A DNA stretch of 64,000 nt from Litoditis marina (lineage: Eukaryota > Nematoda > Chromadorea > Rhabditida > Rhabditidae). Each line of letters begins with the position of its first letter. The first letter of the stretch is position 1. This document shows, piece by piece, positions 34,301-43,574 of this stretch. Position numbers and translations under genes: made by a program. The notes beneath the pieces are model-generated. The model ran no database searches and had not been told where the DNA came from. It saw only the letters and a list, made by a program, of their open reading frames with translations. The DNA lies in contig OZ038433.1 of the NCBI GenBank assembly GCA_964036275.1, positions 22,067,985 to 22,131,984 of the forward strand. The letters run 5' to 3'.

Positions 34301-34510
34301 TTCCCGGAAACGATTTCTAATGAAACCGACCGGCAGTGAGATAACGACAAATGAATAGTGTATCATGTTTGATATGCAGAATGTGAGCATAACATATTTG
34401 TAAGATCCCATTTCAGTTCGACTTTTGTAGATGATGAGAAAAATGAGATAGATATTCAGGGTAAACACCACCACACATACCGTACCAACTTCATAGCGAT
34501 CATTCAACAT
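31362..34510 (-). CDS. Str-class seven-transmembrane chemoreceptor, copy 2
   Basis: Paralogue of the receptor at 26.0-29.6 kb with the same six-exon structure. Exons from 5' to 3': 34331-34510, 33667-33830, 33092-33293, 32345-32545, 32048-32127, 31362-31542; about 335 residues with consistent phases. Visible signatures: TEMGSYKYVMLTFCISNM, HFVFRY after TM3 (Tyr to Phe relative to copy 1), KTRALQVQLFRALIVQ, and YPVLDPVVVVYFVVDYRK. The end differs: KLAIAKRLFVKVHPAPAVE against KGVSAKRVLVKINPVTSNV in copy 1, so ligand or trafficking may have diverged. All exons are open, so I call it a gene rather than a pseudogene. The third intron carries a 190-bp palindromic element. The upstream region was invaded by a GGTAACC MITE. 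Confidence 0.85.
31917..31990. repeat. Short element with TGTAGTTTGATC / GATCAAACTACA ends
   Basis: Starts TGTGTAGTTTGATCCCGGTG and ends TTCTGGATCAAACTACATTG, about 74 bp. It is one of many copies or half-copies in the window (for example about 8870, 13000, 19985-20045, 21520-21600, 34675, 44345-44630). Confidence 0.6.
32835..33023. mobile_element. GGGACGTCCC palindromic MITE in receptor-2 intron
   Basis: Terminal repeats are GTACCAGGTACATGAACGGG and CCCGTTCATGTACCTGGGAC, each joined to GGGACGTCCC or its variant. The internal part carries CGCAACGCATGACGCGTTGCG, itself a palindrome. It is absent from receptor 1. Confidence 0.85.
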
Positions 34511-34700
34511 CTGGGTGAACTGTAACTGTGAAAAATGAACAAAATTTTTGTTTGAAGAAATGCTGACCTACGAATGTTTGGAAAACACAAATCTATAGGG
34601 AATGGCCAAATCATCGTTGTAGGGTTGGTCTTGAAACACGCCGTAACTCACGAATTTCGACCGAAAAGCCACCGGATCAAACTACAAACACAATGGGGTT

Positions 34701-34873
34701 CTCAGAACAAGCGTCGTTGCAAAACAGTAAATTACTGTTTATACAGCGTGCGTGGGGCTGTCATATTATATATTGATTTTCCCTCTCGTCGTCTGACGTC
34801 TCTTCGGGGCACACTATATCTCTAGATTTGTTGCAATACAGTTTCGACCAAACGCGAATTTGTAATTAACAGA
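34701..34873 (+). repeat. Dispersed repeat, near-identical to 52.5-52.7 kb
   Basis: A stretch of about 165 bp matches the reverse complement of 52543-52711 at high identity. It includes GTCGTTGCAAAACAGTAAA and ATATCTCTAGATTTGTTGCA and ends in CGCGAATTTGTAATTAA. Confidence 0.75.
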
Positions 34874-34995
34874 TCGCGTTCCGAGTTGGGCAACATACAC
34901 CGTATATAGGCCTGCTTTGGAAAGAGCGAACCCTATATTGTGGTTTTAGACCCGAAATCTCGTCACTATTTTGGACTTCAGAGACAGTATAGTCA

Positions 34996-35272
34996 GGCCA
35001 ATTCTACAACTAACCGGGTTTTTAGGTAACCTAACCCTTATTTGGTAACCTTTTTTTCAGGTTACCTTGTTAGGTAACCTGGAAGTAACCTGAAACTACA
35101 ATGCGGTTACCGTCCAAACTAACGGTAAAAACCACATTTTGCGTTAGAAAAACAGGTAACCGGTTTTTCATTTTAGGTTACCAACCGGTTACCTACTGAG
35201 GTAACCTGAAAAATAGGTTACCAAAAAAGGGTTAGGTTACTTAAAAACCCGGTTACATATAGAATTCACCGT
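34996..35272. mobile_element. GGTAACC foldback MITE (well preserved)
   Basis: Starts GGCCAATTCTACAACTAACC and ends AACCCGGTTACATATAGAATTCACC. Near-symmetric arms contain TTTTTAGGTAACCTAACCC and its complement, with a centre of ACTAACGGTAAAAACCACATTT. It is almost identical to 41742-42020 and 46892-47168. Confidence 0.9.
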
Positions 35273-35484
35273 ATAGTCAGCCCCGCGAGGGTGTGTACTG
35301 TGTACAGTAGTTTCAAACAAGTGAAATTTTCGGGAAGCTCATAAAACAAGGACTTACCCGGTTGATCAACTATAAAAATTGTGATAACTTCAATGAAAAA
35401 TATGAGTTCACCAGAAAACAGAAGCGAGGATTATAATCTACTTCAAATTGCATGAAGCTAGGGGTTGAAACGAAGTATCATTTA

Positions 35485-35571
35485 GACTAAAACTCCTTTA
35501 TATACTGTATCTCGTGGCAGAGTAACGTTCAATTAGGAGTTAATCATAGCATAGAATCTCTGATCATTAAA
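35485..35571. promoter_or_regulatory. Duplicated upstream block of the receptor genes
   Basis: TATACTGTATCTCGTGGCAG, GTTCAATTAGGAGTTAATC and TAGCATAGAA are shared with 30155-30240, upstream of receptor 1. Being non-coding and retained in both units, it could hold receptor control elements, but it may simply be part of the recent duplication. Confidence 0.35.
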
Positions 35572-36099
35572 AAGTCCGAGCACATTTCTTGCGGTAAACG
35601 CGCGTCAATCATGTACACAACTCTGATATTCACCCCCGACGACAGGTGTAATTACTAACTTTCACCGATACACATACTGCAAATCGTAAATCATGCACAA
35701 AAATAGGCCGTGAAACGCCAGCTAAAGTTGCCCAACGAGTAGTGTCCGGTGCACGTTAAAGCTAATAATTTGAAAAGTGTGAACTGGTACACTTGACTGG
35801 TAGGTACACTTGACCTTTTTGAAGCTGGTTCAAATTTTTCCAACGCTCCGGTTTCTTCGGTACTTATTTGGAATTTTTCTCATTTGTTTTCAAAACACTA
35901 CAGTTCATTCACGCGGAGACGCACACAGGTATGGGCGGGCAGAAGTGGTGCGCTCCAGTTGCAGTAAGCTCCGCCCATTAAAGCATGCGTAAAAAGAGGC
36001 TTGTTAAAAAATTATGTTCTGTTCAGATTTAAATCCTTATTTTTCATTTGTTTTTATTTTGCAACTATAACCGAACCATATAATTGTTCTTTCAGTGTG

Positions 36100-39000
36100 A
36101 TGCCCTGCACTTTTCGATGTGCCGTGTGTGAGAGGTCGAGAAATGTGATTCTTTTCGGAAGGTCGGTGTCTGCCCGGAAAGAATATCGAATTCTTCAAAT
36201 GACTGGATTGGTGCTGGATAGGACAATCAATGTGGCTAAGGCACTGGTTCTGGTTAAGCGAAGGCACCTCAAATTATGCTGGGAACACTCAGAACAATCG
36301 GTGAATTTGACTTGTTTTTATTTGTTTTCTCTCAGAAAAACAAGTATAATCGCAAATTTCTTTCCGAACCATAATCGAACTACTTCTCCCCGAACCAGTT
36401 GATCCGGCAATAAAACCAAACCAGTTGGGTACTCAAACCGAGAGGAAACCGAACCGAACCCTAAACGTTACGTAGTCGGCCAGTTTTTGCTCTGATTAGT
36501 TATATTGGTTTGGTTCCACCTTTGTCGGCACAAATTTGGTTCTATTTTGAGAGGAACCACCTGGTTCAATTCGGTTATGGAAGTCGGTTCGGGAAAAAAT
36601 TCACTGGTTTTAAGTTTCATAGTAGTCAACTTTGAATTTGTATGTGACCCGTGGACAATTTCAGCTGTACGCCCTGACATCTCATGAACAGTTTGATGCT
36701 CAATGTGACGGTGAGAAGGTACTTTTATTTTATAGTCTCGAACCATTGTGTTATATTGAGAAAGTATATAAAACGGAACTTCCAGCCTAGTGACCGGATT
36801 CCGGAGTAACAGTACAGTTATTTTCTCGACAGTGACTCTTACATGTTTTTTGAATAATACGAGATTACGATACAAAGGTGGGAAAAAATTGTTGAAACCA
36901 GCCACCAGGTGTATTATAAAAACCCATATGATTATTATGAAAAACACTATGATACATTTTGTTCTAGGATAGTTCTGAAAGCAAAGAAGACAGACATCGA
37001 AGGGAGACATCAACGATTCTGAAGCTGTTGGTCGGTTCATATATTTCGTGCAGAAATATGAATCTTTGTTTGTTAAAATAGGTAGAGTTACAGTATGACG
37101 CACCTTCACATATACATGAATAACTTTCTATCATTTAACACGGCGTTCTCAACAACAGCTTAATTGAATAATGAATAAGGAACTCGCGTCCTCAATTTTA
37201 GACGCTCCGCAAATGATTCGCGTGAAAATAAGCGCGATACGCAGCAAATTAGTGCTGCGACCATTCTAAATTGCAGTGGGATACAGTGTCCCGCCACTAA
37301 AACTCTGTGGACGGAGCTCAATACAATTTCAATCCCAAAAATTAAGGCAAGAACGCCGTGATAAAGTATCGACAGCTTTGAAACTATTCAAATTATCTTT
37401 TAAAAAGCTTGTGTTGCAGAAGGTGTGTGTAGCGTATGTGGAATTCTTTACAGGATCCTCAGTCTACTGCGTGGTCAGTGATTGACAGATACCTATCAGA
37501 TGAAAGAAAGGTCAGTTTTATCCATTGTTCATGCGGTCTGATGGATTCTAATTCGTTGAAGAAATTTTATTAATAAAAAAACAACTATACAAGTGAGATG
37601 TATGAAACTGGTTGCAGGCCATTGAAGACCGTGAAAGAAAAACCAACCCTCCTCCACCTCTAGCAAATGTTCGATTTGTTTCTGTTTCGAACTTGTCAAG
37701 TGAGGTGGGTTATTTATGTATGCTGAACATTGTGGGGAAATACACGATCGTGTTCAAAGGTCGTGAGAGATTGTCACCGAGCGGAAATGTGTTGGTTGAT
37801 AAAAACAATTTTTGCAGAGGATAGTATATTTATGTTGAACAATTGATTTTTCTCAAATTACCTCAGGGTGCAGCTGTACGTGATGATGGAATAGTTGGAG
37901 ATGCTTTTTTGAATTCAAATGTTTCAAACAACGGATATCTATTCAAAAATATGTTTTGCAGCAACACTTCGCGACACCACCTGCTGTTCACGCCTGTGAT
38001 CTCTTCTCAACTGAAGTGAAAAAAGAACAGGTCCGTCTTTTCATCAAGAATGTGTGTTGTTGTATTGTGTCACCAAACAGTAATATTGGTCGAATTAACT
38101 GTCTGTTAAAGAAGGACGATTATGGGGACCAATCCGACCAATCCCAAGGCTTCGGTTCTTTAAACTGCGATACATTTTTCAATTGCAGTTCAAAGGACCG
38201 ATGCGTCGGTATTGGTCCACATTATCGTCCTACTTTAACCGATCCAAACGACTCAACCCGATTCTACAAGTAACCTTGCTTTTTGGTAACCTAACTTTTT
38301 ATTAGAAAATCTTTTTAAGGTCAACTGAATGGGTGATCTGGAAGTAACCCGAATGCAAAATCCCGTACCGAGTACCGTTAAATTAAGGTGAAACCCGAAT
38401 TTTCGGTCAGACGGACAGGTAACCGGTTTTTCCTTTTAGGTTACCAGGTTACCTACTCAGGTAACTTTAAAAAGGTGAGGACACCAAACAACCGGTTAGA
38501 TGTAAAATTCGAACACAACTCACCGCTTGTTTCTTTCAGGGACCGTCAATTATTCAAAATGTCGTGCCGGCGGTGTTCGTTTTAACGCCAATCTTGTTTT
38601 AGGAAGAGTGTGAAGCGTCAACTTCGCTGACTTCCCGTAAGAAGAGAGAACGGAAACAGGATATTTCAAAGGTGACTCCTAGAAATCACCAGGGAACATG
38701 AATGTGTAAAATTGGCCGGACAGCCATAAAACTTATGAAATGGGCTATTTTTTGCCAATTGCTGGATAATTGGCCTATTTTTGAAGCAAATTCATGAATA
38801 TTCACGATGTTTCATCACATGATATTATCCTGGATATTAATCGAACAGCATACTGGTATATGTCAAGGAAAGGTTACGAATGTTACGATTACATGATAAT
38901 ACAACGTTACTAGGGTTGTTAATCGAGTTCAAAATTTCGAGTTGTCGAGTTTTGGGAAATTTCGAGTTCGACTCGACTCGAAAATTATCGAGTCGAGTTT

Positions 39001-39894
39001 TTAGTGTTTTTGGACCGGAAAAGTACATTTTTCGAGTCCGAAATTTTTATTTTCGAGTCGAGTTTCGAGTTCGACTTTAACAACCCTAGTGTGCATTATG
39101 CAGGCTTACGACCGAGAGGATGGTTCTGAAACATGTTGCGAGTCCAACAAGCCATCTAAGGATGTCGTTATGGAGGCTGAGCATCCCCAACTGAAAACGA
39201 AAGATGTAAGTGCAAACATACCTTTCTCACATCGGAATAATCAAAGGAGTATTTGTAAACGACTCACGTTCGGCGTTCAAGCTTGATAAATCGATACACA
39301 TTACTTGAACGACTGCATGGAACACCCGCATAAAGAAGTATAAATGAGACCGAGACCACTTTTAGGTTTGACATGCATCGGAAATTTGGGCACCCGAAGA
39401 ATTCTAGGGTGTTTCAGGGAAATGCGTTTTCAGGGAAATTTCGGGGTGGTTACCCTGAAACATCCTCAATAAATAAGCGAAAACAGTCGAAAGTAAACAT
39501 TAAATCTTATTTATACCCGTAATGAGAGTGAAAGATGTAAGTCCACTGTATATACCGGTTGCCTTTTTTCACATAGGAGTAGTTCTATGCGAATCGACTT
39601 ACGTTTGGCTTTAGATAAATCGACGCATGAGTTGGAGTATGTCTGCGAGCAACGTCCGCATGCGAAAGTGTGAATGAATGAGGCGTTCATTGATCTAACA
39701 TGACAGTGATGTGTAGGCTAAAAATTAATAAACATCTGATGATTTGTGGTGAGAAGGTGACCACAAAATCTCATTTATAGGGGCGATGTGGAACTTCGAC
39801 ATGTGCATGCTGCCAATTTTACCAGAACGAGCTGAAAAAGATGACAGAGAACCTTCAAAATCTTCAAAGAAATTGGAACAAGCTACAAGACTGA
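36100..39894 (+). CDS. THAP-like zinc-finger protein A
   Basis: Putative nuclear DNA-binding protein. Exons: 36100-36300, 36665-36718 (tentative), 37454-37510, 37618-37704, 37962-38030, 38603-38671, 39104-39205, 39781-39894, all phase 0; about 250 residues. Exon 1 carries a C2CH pattern: C7-A-V-C10, then C60-W-E-H63, with 49 residues between, within the THAP range. The invariant THAP tryptophan is not seen, so the fold is inferred. The middle is polar with charged KKRERK-like stretches. The last exon encodes GRCGTSTCACCQFY followed by a Leu/Gln/Asn helix (ELKKMTENLQNLQRNW) that could dimerise. The ATG follows an acceptor TTTCAG by four bases. Introns hold a MITE (38111-38231), an inverted-repeat element (37139-37361), a diverged GGTAACC element (about 38261-38510) and a TCGAG element. 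Closest relative is gene B at 40.9 kb. Confidence 0.65.
36468..37109 (-). CDS. 213-codon antisense open frame, membrane-like
   Basis: Uninterrupted minus-strand frame starting at an ATG (37109), lying opposite the first introns of THAP gene A. Not recognised. One hydrophobic span is visible (CIIVFFIIIIWVFIIHLVAG, about residue 52), followed by a polar region with NQTN near the end, as in a single-pass membrane protein. In AT-rich DNA so long a frame is uncommon, but no splice borders, homologue or poly(A) signal support it, and it overlaps the tentative exon 36665-36718 of gene A. Listed as a possibility only. Confidence 0.2.
   Translation of the reverse strand: MKVRHTVTLPILTNKDSYFCTKYMNRPTASESLMSPFDVCLLCFQNYPRTKCIIVFFIIIIWVFIIHLVAGFNNFFPPLYRNLVLFKKHVRVTVEKITVLLLRNPVTRLEVPFYILSQYNTMVRDYKIKVPSHRHIEHQTVHEMSGRTAEIVHGSHTNSKLTTMKLKTSEFFPEPTSITELNQVVPLKIEPNLCRQRWNQTNITNQSKNWPTT
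37139..37361. mobile_element. CGGCGTTCTC MITE, copy 1
   Basis: Termini are ACACGGCGTTCTC and AAGAACGCCGTG. The interior shares AAGGAACTCGCGTCCTC, ACGCTCCGCAAATGATTCG and GTGGACGGAGCTCAATACAA with copies at 40188-40568 and 56403-56623. Confidence 0.85.
38111..38231. mobile_element. 115-bp MITE, copy 2
   Basis: AAGGACGATTATGGGGACC at the left and GGTCCACATTATCGTCCT at the right. It lies in an intron of THAP gene A and is not present in the matching intron of gene B. Confidence 0.75.
38261..38510. mobile_element. GGTAACC foldback MITE (diverged) in gene A intron
   Basis: Begins ATTCTACAAGTAACCTTGC and ends CCGGTTAGATGTAAAATTC. A similarly decayed copy occupies the matching intron of gene B (42481-42780), so this insertion predates the A/B duplication. 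Confidence 0.65.
38910..39090. mobile_element. TCGAGTTT MITE with AGGGTTGTTAA ends
   Basis: CTAGGGTTGTTAATCGAG at the left, TTAACAACCCTAG at the right, filled with TCGAGTTTCGAG-like units. It ends 13 bp before an exon of THAP gene A (39104), so the exon's acceptor lies just outside it. Related to 24386-24629. Confidence 0.8.
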
Positions 39895-40187
39895 GAGTTG
39901 AACCAATGTTGTCCATGCAAAAGACAAGTACTGTATATATTTTTTTTCACTTTCATGTTCTAATGTAGAGTTCCTAATTCCAAGTTCTCACCAATTCACA
40001 CTACGGGTATTATTTCTTTCATCTTATACCTGTGTTCTACGCTGTTACTGTTACATATGTTTTGTCCAGATTAAAAAATTTCTGTGATGTCCCAACTTTA
40101 TTTTGAGGTGTTTTGAAAACACATAATATTCTGAAGTTACTTTTTTGTGGCTTGCGATTAAGCAGAATTGCAACCATGATTCTTGGT

Positions 40188-40568
40188 TACGGCGTTCTCA
40201 AGAACAGCTTTATTAAATAAGGAACTCGCGTCCTCGATTCGAGACGCTCCGCAAATGATTCGCGTGAAAATAAGCGCGATACGCAGCGAATTAGTGCTGG
40301 CACCGTTCCAAATTGCAGTGGGATACAGTCTCAGAACGATTGGCGCCATTTTTCTTCGATTGGCCAGCTACAGAAGCGAGAGAGTGTGCAGATCAATGAG
40401 GCCGCAGACATCTGGGTCTCTCTGACCTGCACACTCTCTCGCCCAGCCAATGAAAAAATGGCTGGCCAATTGGCTGGGATTTGTCTGAGGTGTCCCGCCA
40501 CGAAAACTTTGTGGACGGAGCTCAATACAAGTTTAATCGCAAAAATTACTGTATGCGAGAACGCCGTG
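40188..40568. mobile_element. CGGCGTTCTC MITE, copy 2, with nested insertion
   Basis: The outer element matches 56403-56623, but after GCAGTGGGATACAGT it is interrupted by about 163 bp (40331-40493) before resuming at GTCCCGCCACGAAAACTT. The insert has its own inverted ends (CTCAGAACGATTGGC and TTGGCTGGGATTTGTCTGAG) and an internal GGCCAGCTACAGAAGCGAG, also seen near 59.3 and 63.9 kb. Confidence 0.8.
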
Positions 40569-40640
40569 TGGTCAATATTTGATAGTAACTGACACTGTGA
40601 TTATGAATTTTTTCTAGATTCGTCCATTTCTGATATTAAA

Positions 40641-40756
40641 GCAGGATGATTATGTGGACCAATCTCGTGTCAACGGTCATTAAAACTGCAATTGAAAAAT
40701 GTATTGCAATTTGAAGGACTGCGGCGTTGGGATTGGACCACAATAATCGTCCTTCT
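40641..40756. mobile_element. 115-bp MITE, copy 3
   Basis: GCAGGATGATTATGTGGACC at the left and CCACAATAATCGTCCTTC at the right. It is intergenic, upstream of THAP gene B. Confidence 0.75.
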
Positions 40757-40914
40757 TTGAGTCTTTTGGGTCACACTCATAATTTTTTGAAATCTGCCTA
40801 CTGAAAATAACGATACATTATTCATCATTTACCAGATTTACCTCAAATCTTTCATTCATTTTTTTGTCGAATTATTTTGACGTATTCGTCTGTAATATAT
40901 TGTTTTCAAGGTGA

Positions 40915-43574
40915 ATGAGCAGCCAATCGTTCACGTACGCAACTTGCTGCGTCGTTTGTGGCAGGCGCGGCGAACGCAGAAATTATGTGGCTTTTACGAA
41001 CAGAGCTGAGGCGAGAATGCTTTGGATGAGGGCTCTCTGCCATGATGAACTGTCTAGAAGCCAATTATACAACAGACTGAATGCGTTGCTGCCTAAAGAT
41101 CGGTTTATTTGCAAGAACCACTTTTATCGAAAAGATTTCCTCGAAAATGGGAGGCTCAACGCGAAAGCAATACCACGGCAAAGAGTGAGTTACGATTTCG
41201 GAGTATTTATCAAGAATTTCGTATTGAGGAAGTAGACATGGGGCCGAGTGGTCAAGTGGTTAGCGTTCGGCTGTCGCTCCGCAGACCTGGGTTCGATCCC
41301 CGCTCGCCGCGGTATCTATCTGGCGCACCGCATGAGCTGGTAACAAAGCTCACCCATGCCTATCTCCACCCCCTTTACGGACAGTCCTTCTACGGTTGAC
41401 ATATGATTTGTGTGTGATTATGTAATTCTCTCAATAAAGTAATACACGGCTGAACTGGTTGCCGTAAAAGATAATAATTATTATTATCTAGAAAATTGGA
41501 GACCCGGACTCTTAGAGATTCATATATGAACATCTCGTCTCTTCTTCTGAAAAGTACTCATCTAATACGAAGAGAGAGAGAGAGAGAGCCAATTTCTCCA
41601 AGAAAAAATAATGATCTATAAATGAGATGAATGGAGATTATTTCAGGCTATTGAGGTTCATAAAAGAATAATCATTTCTTCTCCACCTGAATCAACTGTT
41701 CTATCTCTTACTGTTCCGAACTTGTTAAGTGAGGTATGTTAGGCCAATTCTACAACTAACCGGGGTTTTAGGTAACCTAACCCTTTTTTGGTAACCTATT
41801 TTTCAGGTTACCTTGGTAGGTAACCTAAAAGTAACCTGAAACTAAAATCCGGTTACCGTTAAAACTAACGGTAAAAACCACATTTTGCGTTAGAAAAACA
41901 GGTAACCGGTTTTTCATTTTAGGTTGCCATCCGGTTACCTACTACTGAGGTAACCTGAAAAATAGGTTACCAAAAAAGGGTTAGGTTACCTAAAAACCCG
42001 GGTAGATATAGAGTTCACCGGTATGGGCCATGTTATTTATGTATGCCGAACTTAGTGGAAAATACACAATCGTTTCGAAAGGTTCAATGAGAGATGGGCA
42101 CCAGCGGGAATGTGTTGTGTTGAAAACTTCTAGACTATTACATCATTGGTTGCGGACAAAAGTTCGATCTATTTCAAGGTTTCTAAATGAGGTAGATAAG
42201 TATAGTTCATACAGTTAAACTTCTTATTGAAACATTATAGTTTTTGAATATACTGACAGATTCCTGCCAATTGGCACGCCAATGTTTCTGAGTACCTGCA
42301 TGTTCAGGTGGTAGTCGAATATGCTGCCTCGGATTCGAATGGCGAATCTGATGTTCCAAAATATTATTTTGCAGCAAGACTCTGTAAACGGACCTGCTGT
42401 TCACGCCTGTGATCTTTTCCCAACTGAAGTGAAGAAAGAACAGGTCCGTTTTTTTATGAAGGGTGTTGTGACATAACTGAGGCCAATTTTACAACAAGTG
42501 CTCTTGTTTTTCGGTAACCTAACGGTTTATTTAAAAACTCTCTTTCTGGTTACCTGAGTAGGTCACCTGGGCGGATTACACAGGCGTTTGGGTTGCTTGT
42601 GTAATTGGCCCGTAATACCTGGAAGTAACCCGAATACAAAATTCATTTATCGTTAAAGTAACAATATAAAATCATTTTTGTTCAAACGAGGAGGTAACCG
42701 GTGTCTCTTTTTAGATCACCGATGAGTTAGCTACTTGGGTAATCTGAGTCAGGTTACCAAACACCGATCAGATATGTAATTGATCATAGCTTGTCGTTTT
42801 TTCGGGGACCGTAGCGACAGTGTTCCTCCTAAGCTCATTGTTTTAGGAAGACTGTGAAGCGTCAACTTCGCTGCTTCCTCCGGAAAAGGGAGAACGGAAC
42901 GAGGGTTTATCAAAGGTGACTCCTAGAAATCATAATGGAACGGCTATATGAAAACCTTTTGGGTTACCATGTTACCAAGTCGTTGAAAAAAGGTTACAAA
43001 CCAGTTAACAATCAACCGGGATTACGGTGAACTGATACGTTTAACAAAGTACACGGTTAAATATGGAATTCGCCAACTTTGTTGATCATCACGGGAATGC
43101 TTGCAGGCTTTCGATGGAAAGGATGATTCTGAAACCTGTTGCGAGTCCTACAAGCCGACTAAGGATGTCGATACGAAGACAGAGGAACCCGTAATGAGAG
43201 TGAAAGATGTAAGTCCACTGTATTGTCCAGGTTGCCTTTTTTTCAAATCGGAGTATTTACTATGCGAATTGACTTACGTTCAACGTGAGATAAATCGACG
43301 CATGAGTTGGATTATGTCTGCGAGCAACGTCCGCATGCAAAAGTGTGAATGAAGTTCAATGTTCATTGATCTGACACGACAAAATGTCTGTACTAAAAGT
43401 TGATAAAGCAAGGCAGTTGATTATTGTGATGAGAAAGTGACCACAAAATCTCATTTATAGGGGCGATGTGGAACTTCAACATGTGCATGCTGCCAATTTT
43501 ACCAGAACGAGCTGAAAAAGATGGCGGAGCACCTTCAAAATCTTCAAAGAAATTGGAACAAGACTGAGAGTTGA
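40915..43574 (+). CDS. THAP-domain zinc-finger protein B
   Basis: Putative sequence-specific DNA-binding protein. Exons: 40915-41184, 41647-41733, 42260-42307 (optional), 42375-42443, 42847-42915, 43107-43208, 43461-43574, all phase 0; 236 residues, or 252 with the optional exon. Residues 12-90 read as a good THAP domain: C12-V-V-C15, W37, C66-K-N-H69 (50 residues between), HF then DF after the histidine, and AIPRQR in place of the usual AVPTIF ending. The tail repeats gene A: a PAVHACDLF exon, a CEAST exon, an SETCCESYKP exon, then GRCGTSTCACCQFY and a short helix ending NWNKTES. No equivalent of the gene A exon at 37454 was found intact. A SINE sits in the first intron and two GGTAACC elements in later ones. 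AATAAA lies at 43712. Confidence 0.8.
41236..41488 (+). mobile_element. tRNA-derived SINE, full length
   Basis: The head (41242-41311) resembles a tRNA: GGCCGAG at the 5' side, an A-box-like TGGTCAAGTGGTTAGCG, a T-arm CTGGGTTCGATCCCCGC containing the B box, and CTCGCC at the 3' side. A unique body of about 150 bp follows (CGCACCGCATGAGCTGGTAA), ending TTGCCGTAAAAG plus an ATAATAATTATTATTATC tail. A second, 5'-shortened copy lies in the opposite orientation at about 53771-53938. It is transcribable in principle by RNA polymerase III. It lies in the first intron of THAP gene B. Confidence 0.8.
41742..42020. mobile_element. GGTAACC foldback MITE in gene B intron
   Basis: Starts GGCCAATTCTACAACTAACC just 8 bp after an exon of gene B and ends GGTAGATATAGAGTTCACC. 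It is nearly identical to 34996-35272. Confidence 0.9.
42481..42780. mobile_element. GGTAACC foldback MITE (diverged) with nested hairpin
   Basis: Decayed copy occupying the same intron as 38261-38510 in gene A. It contains a small hairpin at about 42570-42613 (GGGCGGATTACACAGGC and GCTTGTGTAATTGGCCC), probably a later insertion. Confidence 0.55.

Larger units (their letters stand above)
34511..36099. other. Upstream region of receptor 2 and THAP gene A
   Basis: Divergent spacer between receptor 2 (-) and THAP-like gene A (+). It contains the dispersed repeat 34701-34873, a GGTAACC MITE 34996-35272 and the duplicated upstream block 35485-35571. No exon is supported. Confidence 0.5.
39895..40914. 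other. Spacer between THAP genes A and B
   Basis: Contains the nested MITE pair (40188-40568) and a 115-bp MITE (40641-40756). No exon is supported. It should hold the gene B promoter. Confidence 0.5.

Noticed and set aside
34105..34350. Frame with GNSLYVTIVCGY-like sequence near receptor 2 exon 1, suggesting a frameshifted receptor
   Set aside because: Using the conserved GTCGGT donor, exon 1 joins exon 2 in phase in both receptors and yields the normal family length, so no frameshift need be assumed.
41242..41311. Functional tRNA gene
   Set aside because: Acceptor stem is imperfect, there is no terminator T run at the end, and the unit continues into a SINE body and TAA-rich tail repeated elsewhere.
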